From Blastocatellia bacterium (lineage in GTDB: Bacteria; Acidobacteriota; Blastocatellia; UBA7656), in contig JAKEHD010000773.1 of NCBI GenBank assembly GCA_022615215.1, positions 1 to 6,240 on the forward strand: a stretch of 6,240 nt of DNA. The letters are read 5' to 3'. Below the pieces are notes generated by a model. It ran no database searches. It saw only the letters and a list, made by a program, of their open reading frames with translations, and had not been told where the DNA came from. The position numbers and the translations under genes were made by a program. Below, one piece after another: positions 4,436-6,240 of this stretch. Position 1 is the first letter of the stretch, and every line of letters starts with the position of its first letter.

Positions 4436-6240
4436 ATGAACAACATATTTCAAGACCTGCGCTACGGCGCACGAGTTTTGTTGAAGAAGCCGGGCTTCAC
4501 CTTGATTGCCGTCATTACACTTGCGCTCGGAATCGGAGCCAACACTGCGATATTCAGTGTCGTCAATGCAGTGCTCATCAAGCCGCTACCGTTTGCGGAG
4601 CCGGAACGCATCGTGATGGTCTGGAACAGAGGCGTGGAAGCAGCGGGCGGAGACCGCACGCCGCTCGCGGTCGCCGACCTGCTCGATTGGCGCACGCAGA
4701 ATCGGTCATGCGAGAGCATCGGAGCATTCCAAAACGCCTCTTACAACTTCACGGGCGGCGAGTTGCCGGAACAGGTTCGCAGCGCCAGAGTGACAGCAAA
4801 CTTCTTTACGATTCTCGGCGCTCACGCTGAACAGGGGCGCACCTTTCTGCCTGATGAAGAGCACCCCGGCGCGGAGCCTGTCGTGGTGATCGGCCACCAA
4901 TTCCGGCAAAAGCATTTTGCCGAAGACGGAGAGGTGATAGGCCGCACTATAAGCCTGAACGGCACAGGCTACACCATTGTCGGCGTGATGGCCGAAGATT
5001 TCGATTTCCCGTCGCGGGACGTAGAGTTGTGGGCCGCCTTGCAGTTGCAGACGCCCTCACGCCGCGGGCCGTACTACCTCACAGGCATCGCGCGATTGAA
5101 GCCTGATGTGATGCTCAGTCAGACGCGGGCGGAGATGAACTCGATGAAGTCGGGATTTGCGAGCGACAAATTCGATTTCAATCTGCTGTCGATCAATGAG
5201 TTCATCCTGGGCGATGTGCGCCCCGCGCTGCTCGTGCTGCTTGCGGCGGTGACTCTCGTGCTGTTGATTGCGGCGGCCAATGTCGCAAATCTCTTGCTTG
5301 TGCGCGCTTCAGGGCGCGTGAAGGAAATATCGATTCGCACCGCGCTCGGCGCTCGTCGCGGGCGCATAGTTCGGCAGTTGCTGACCGAGAATCTGTTGCT
5401 TGCGTTCTCTGGCGGCGTGCTGGGAGTGCTGTTGGCGATGTGGGGTGTTGAATTGCTGATAAGGATGGCACCCGAAGACATCCCGCGGTTGCAGCATATC
5501 AGCATAGATGCGGGGGTGCTCGGCTGGACCGCGCTCGTGTCCATCGTGACCGGAATCATCTTCGGGCTGGCTCCGGCGTTGCAAAGTTCCAGGTTGAATA
5601 TCAATGAGACGCTCAAAGAGGGCGGACGCTCTGCGACCGAAAGCGCGAGCAAGCGCCGCTGGCGAAACCTCCTGATGATTTCCGAACTGGCCATGGCCGT
5701 AATGCTGCTCGTAGGTTCCGGTCTCCTGGTCAAGAGTTTCCGGCAATTGCAACGGGTGAATCCCGGCGTAAACCCTGAGCGAGTGCTGACGATGCTGATC
5801 TCACTGCGCGGTCAGAGGTACGCTGAGGCGCAACAGGTCGACAACTTCTATTCAAAACTTGTCGAAGGGGTGAAACTACTGCCCGGAGTGGAGGCATCTG
5901 CGGTAAGCAACTTCATGCCGCCGGACTTGCGGGACTACTCAAGCGACTTCACTATCGAAGGGCGGCCCGTGAATGAGAGCAAGGGAATAGCCGACGTTAT
6001 TATTGTGAGCCAAGATTATTTTCGCGCGCTCGGCGTCCCGCTCAGGCGCGGGCGCTACTTCAGCGAAGCCGACTCTCAGGAGAGCACTCGCGTGATGATC
6101 ATCAACGAAATGATGGCGCGGCAGTTTTTCCCGAATGAAGACCCATTAGGCAAGCGTGTGAACTGGGGCAACGAAAAAGAACCCCGGATCAAGGAGATAG
6201 TCGGCGTGGTCGGCGATGTAAAGTATGACGGGCTTGAGGC
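4436..6240 (+). CDS. ADOP-family MacB/FtsX-like permease, N-terminal part (3' end outside window)
   Basis: The frame is open from ATG 4436 to the window end, 601 full codons with no stop. It starts MNNIFQDLRYGARVLLKKPGFT, the same ADOP opening as the upstream permease. Order of parts: TM1 (about 20-42), first periplasmic MacB-PCD-like domain (about 45-245), first FtsX domain with TM segments at about 262-289, 316-342 and 360-382, with coupling segment KEISIRTALGAR (296-307). TM5 (about 411-433) and much of the second periplasmic domain follow, up to VVGDVKYDGLE at the edge. The second FtsX domain is missing here but is what bases 1-690 encode. Because 6140-6240 equals 1-101 in frame, joining gives a 797-aa protein of normal family length. 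The sequence is clearly paralogous to the 1863 gene but diverged, apart from a short near-identical N-terminal stretch. No ATPase gene is adjacent; substrate unknown. Confidence 0.93.
   Translation, partial: MNNIFQDLRYGARVLLKKPGFTLIAVITLALGIGANTAIFSVVNAVLIKPLPFAEPERIVMVWNRGVEAAGGDRTPLAVADLLDWRTQNRSCESIGAFQNASYNFTGGELPEQVRSARVTANFFTILGAHAEQGRTFLPDEEHPGAEPVVVIGHQFRQKHFAEDGEVIGRTISLNGTGYTIVGVMAEDFDFPSRDVELWAALQLQTPSRRGPYYLTGIARLKPDVMLSQTRAEMNSMKSGFASDKFDFNLLSINEFILGDVRPALLVLLAAVTLVLLIAAANVANLLLVRASGRVKEISIRTALGARRGRIVRQLLTENLLLAFSGGVLGVLLAMWGVELLIRMAPEDIPRLQHISIDAGVLGWTALVSIVTGIIFGLAPALQSSRLNINETLKEGGRSATESASKRRWRNLLMISELAMAVMLLVGSGLLVKSFRQLQRVNPGVNPERVLTMLISLRGQRYAEAQQVDNFYSKLVEGVKLLPGVEASAVSNFMPPDLRDYSSDFTIEGRPVNESKGIADVIIVSQDYFRALGVPLRRGRYFSEADSQESTRVMIINEMMARQFFPNEDPLGKRVNWGNEKEPRIKEIVGVVGDVKYDGLE
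6140..6240. repeat. 101-bp terminal direct repeat, right copy
   Basis: This is identical to bases 1-101 and reaches the last base of the window. It lies in the second periplasmic domain of the permease (codon 569 onward). See the left copy for interpretation: joining the ends here leaves the reading frame intact. Confidence 0.95.

Noticed and set aside
4271..4453. Minus-strand 60-codon frame across the intergenic spacer
   Set aside because: Its sequence includes GPLTTDNG, which is simply the translation of the heptamer repeats. It also overlaps both permease gene ends and has no ribosome binding site.
5119..5733. Minus-strand open frame of 204 codons
   Set aside because: The plus strand here carries an unbroken permease frame with clear FtsX transmembrane and coupling segments. 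The antisense product is Ser/Arg/Thr-rich with no domain.
5309..5752. Minus-strand open frame of 147 codons
   Set aside because: It is another antisense shadow of the 4436 permease gene, overlapping the 5119-5733 shadow in a different frame.
1..6240. tRNA, rRNA, CRISPR array, insertion-sequence or phage features
   Set aside because: I saw no tRNA-like cloverleaf, no regularly spaced repeat-spacer pattern, no transposase and no phage gene. The only repeats are those listed.

Overview
The window looks like chromosomal DNA from an acidobacterium, or a metagenomic contig from one. The main evidence is the presence of ADOP-type permeases (acidobacterial duplicated orphan permease). These are large two-halved MacB/FtsX-like membrane proteins with no ATPase gene beside them, and acidobacteria carry them as large paralogous families. 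A Uma2-family (DUF820) putative endonuclease, a class common in Acidobacteriota, Cyanobacteria and Planctomycetes, fits this. Placement in Blastocatellia is only a guess from gene content and moderately high GC.

Layout, left to right: (i) 1-690, the C-terminal part of an ADOP permease, plus strand, entering from outside the window; (ii) 692-739, a symmetric hairpin that can terminate transcription from both sides; (iii) 723-1460 (or 1481), a Uma2-like gene on the minus strand, convergent with the permease and ending inside the hairpin; (iv) 1461-1862, about 400 bases with no confident gene, holding a UUCG-tetraloop hairpin, a doubtful small minus-strand ORF and the leader of the next gene; (v) 1863-4280, a complete 805-aa ADOP permease; (vi) 4281-4435, an intergenic spacer filled by an inverted repeat built of degenerate 7-nt units; (vii) 4436 to the window end, a second ADOP permease that runs off the right edge.

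The most important structural fact is that the first 101 bases (1-101) are repeated exactly as the last 101 bases (6140-6240), in the same reading frame. Joining 6139 to 1 gives one uninterrupted 797-aa ADOP protein, so the left and right partial genes are probably two ends of one gene. The window then represents a closed 6139-bp unit with two ADOP genes and one Uma2 gene. No replication, mobilisation or recombinase gene is visible. An assembly loop (a graph cycle through a repeat) or a tandemly duplicated chromosomal segment is therefore more likely than an independent replicon, though the sequence alone cannot settle this.

The two permeases lie in the same direction, 155 bp apart, each with its own ribosome binding site, and may be co-transcribed. 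They are expected to sit in the inner membrane with large periplasmic domains. Their substrate and any partner ATPase cannot be read from this window. I did not find a clearly new biological system. The points most worth following up are the closed-unit structure and the heptamer inverted repeat between the permeases.
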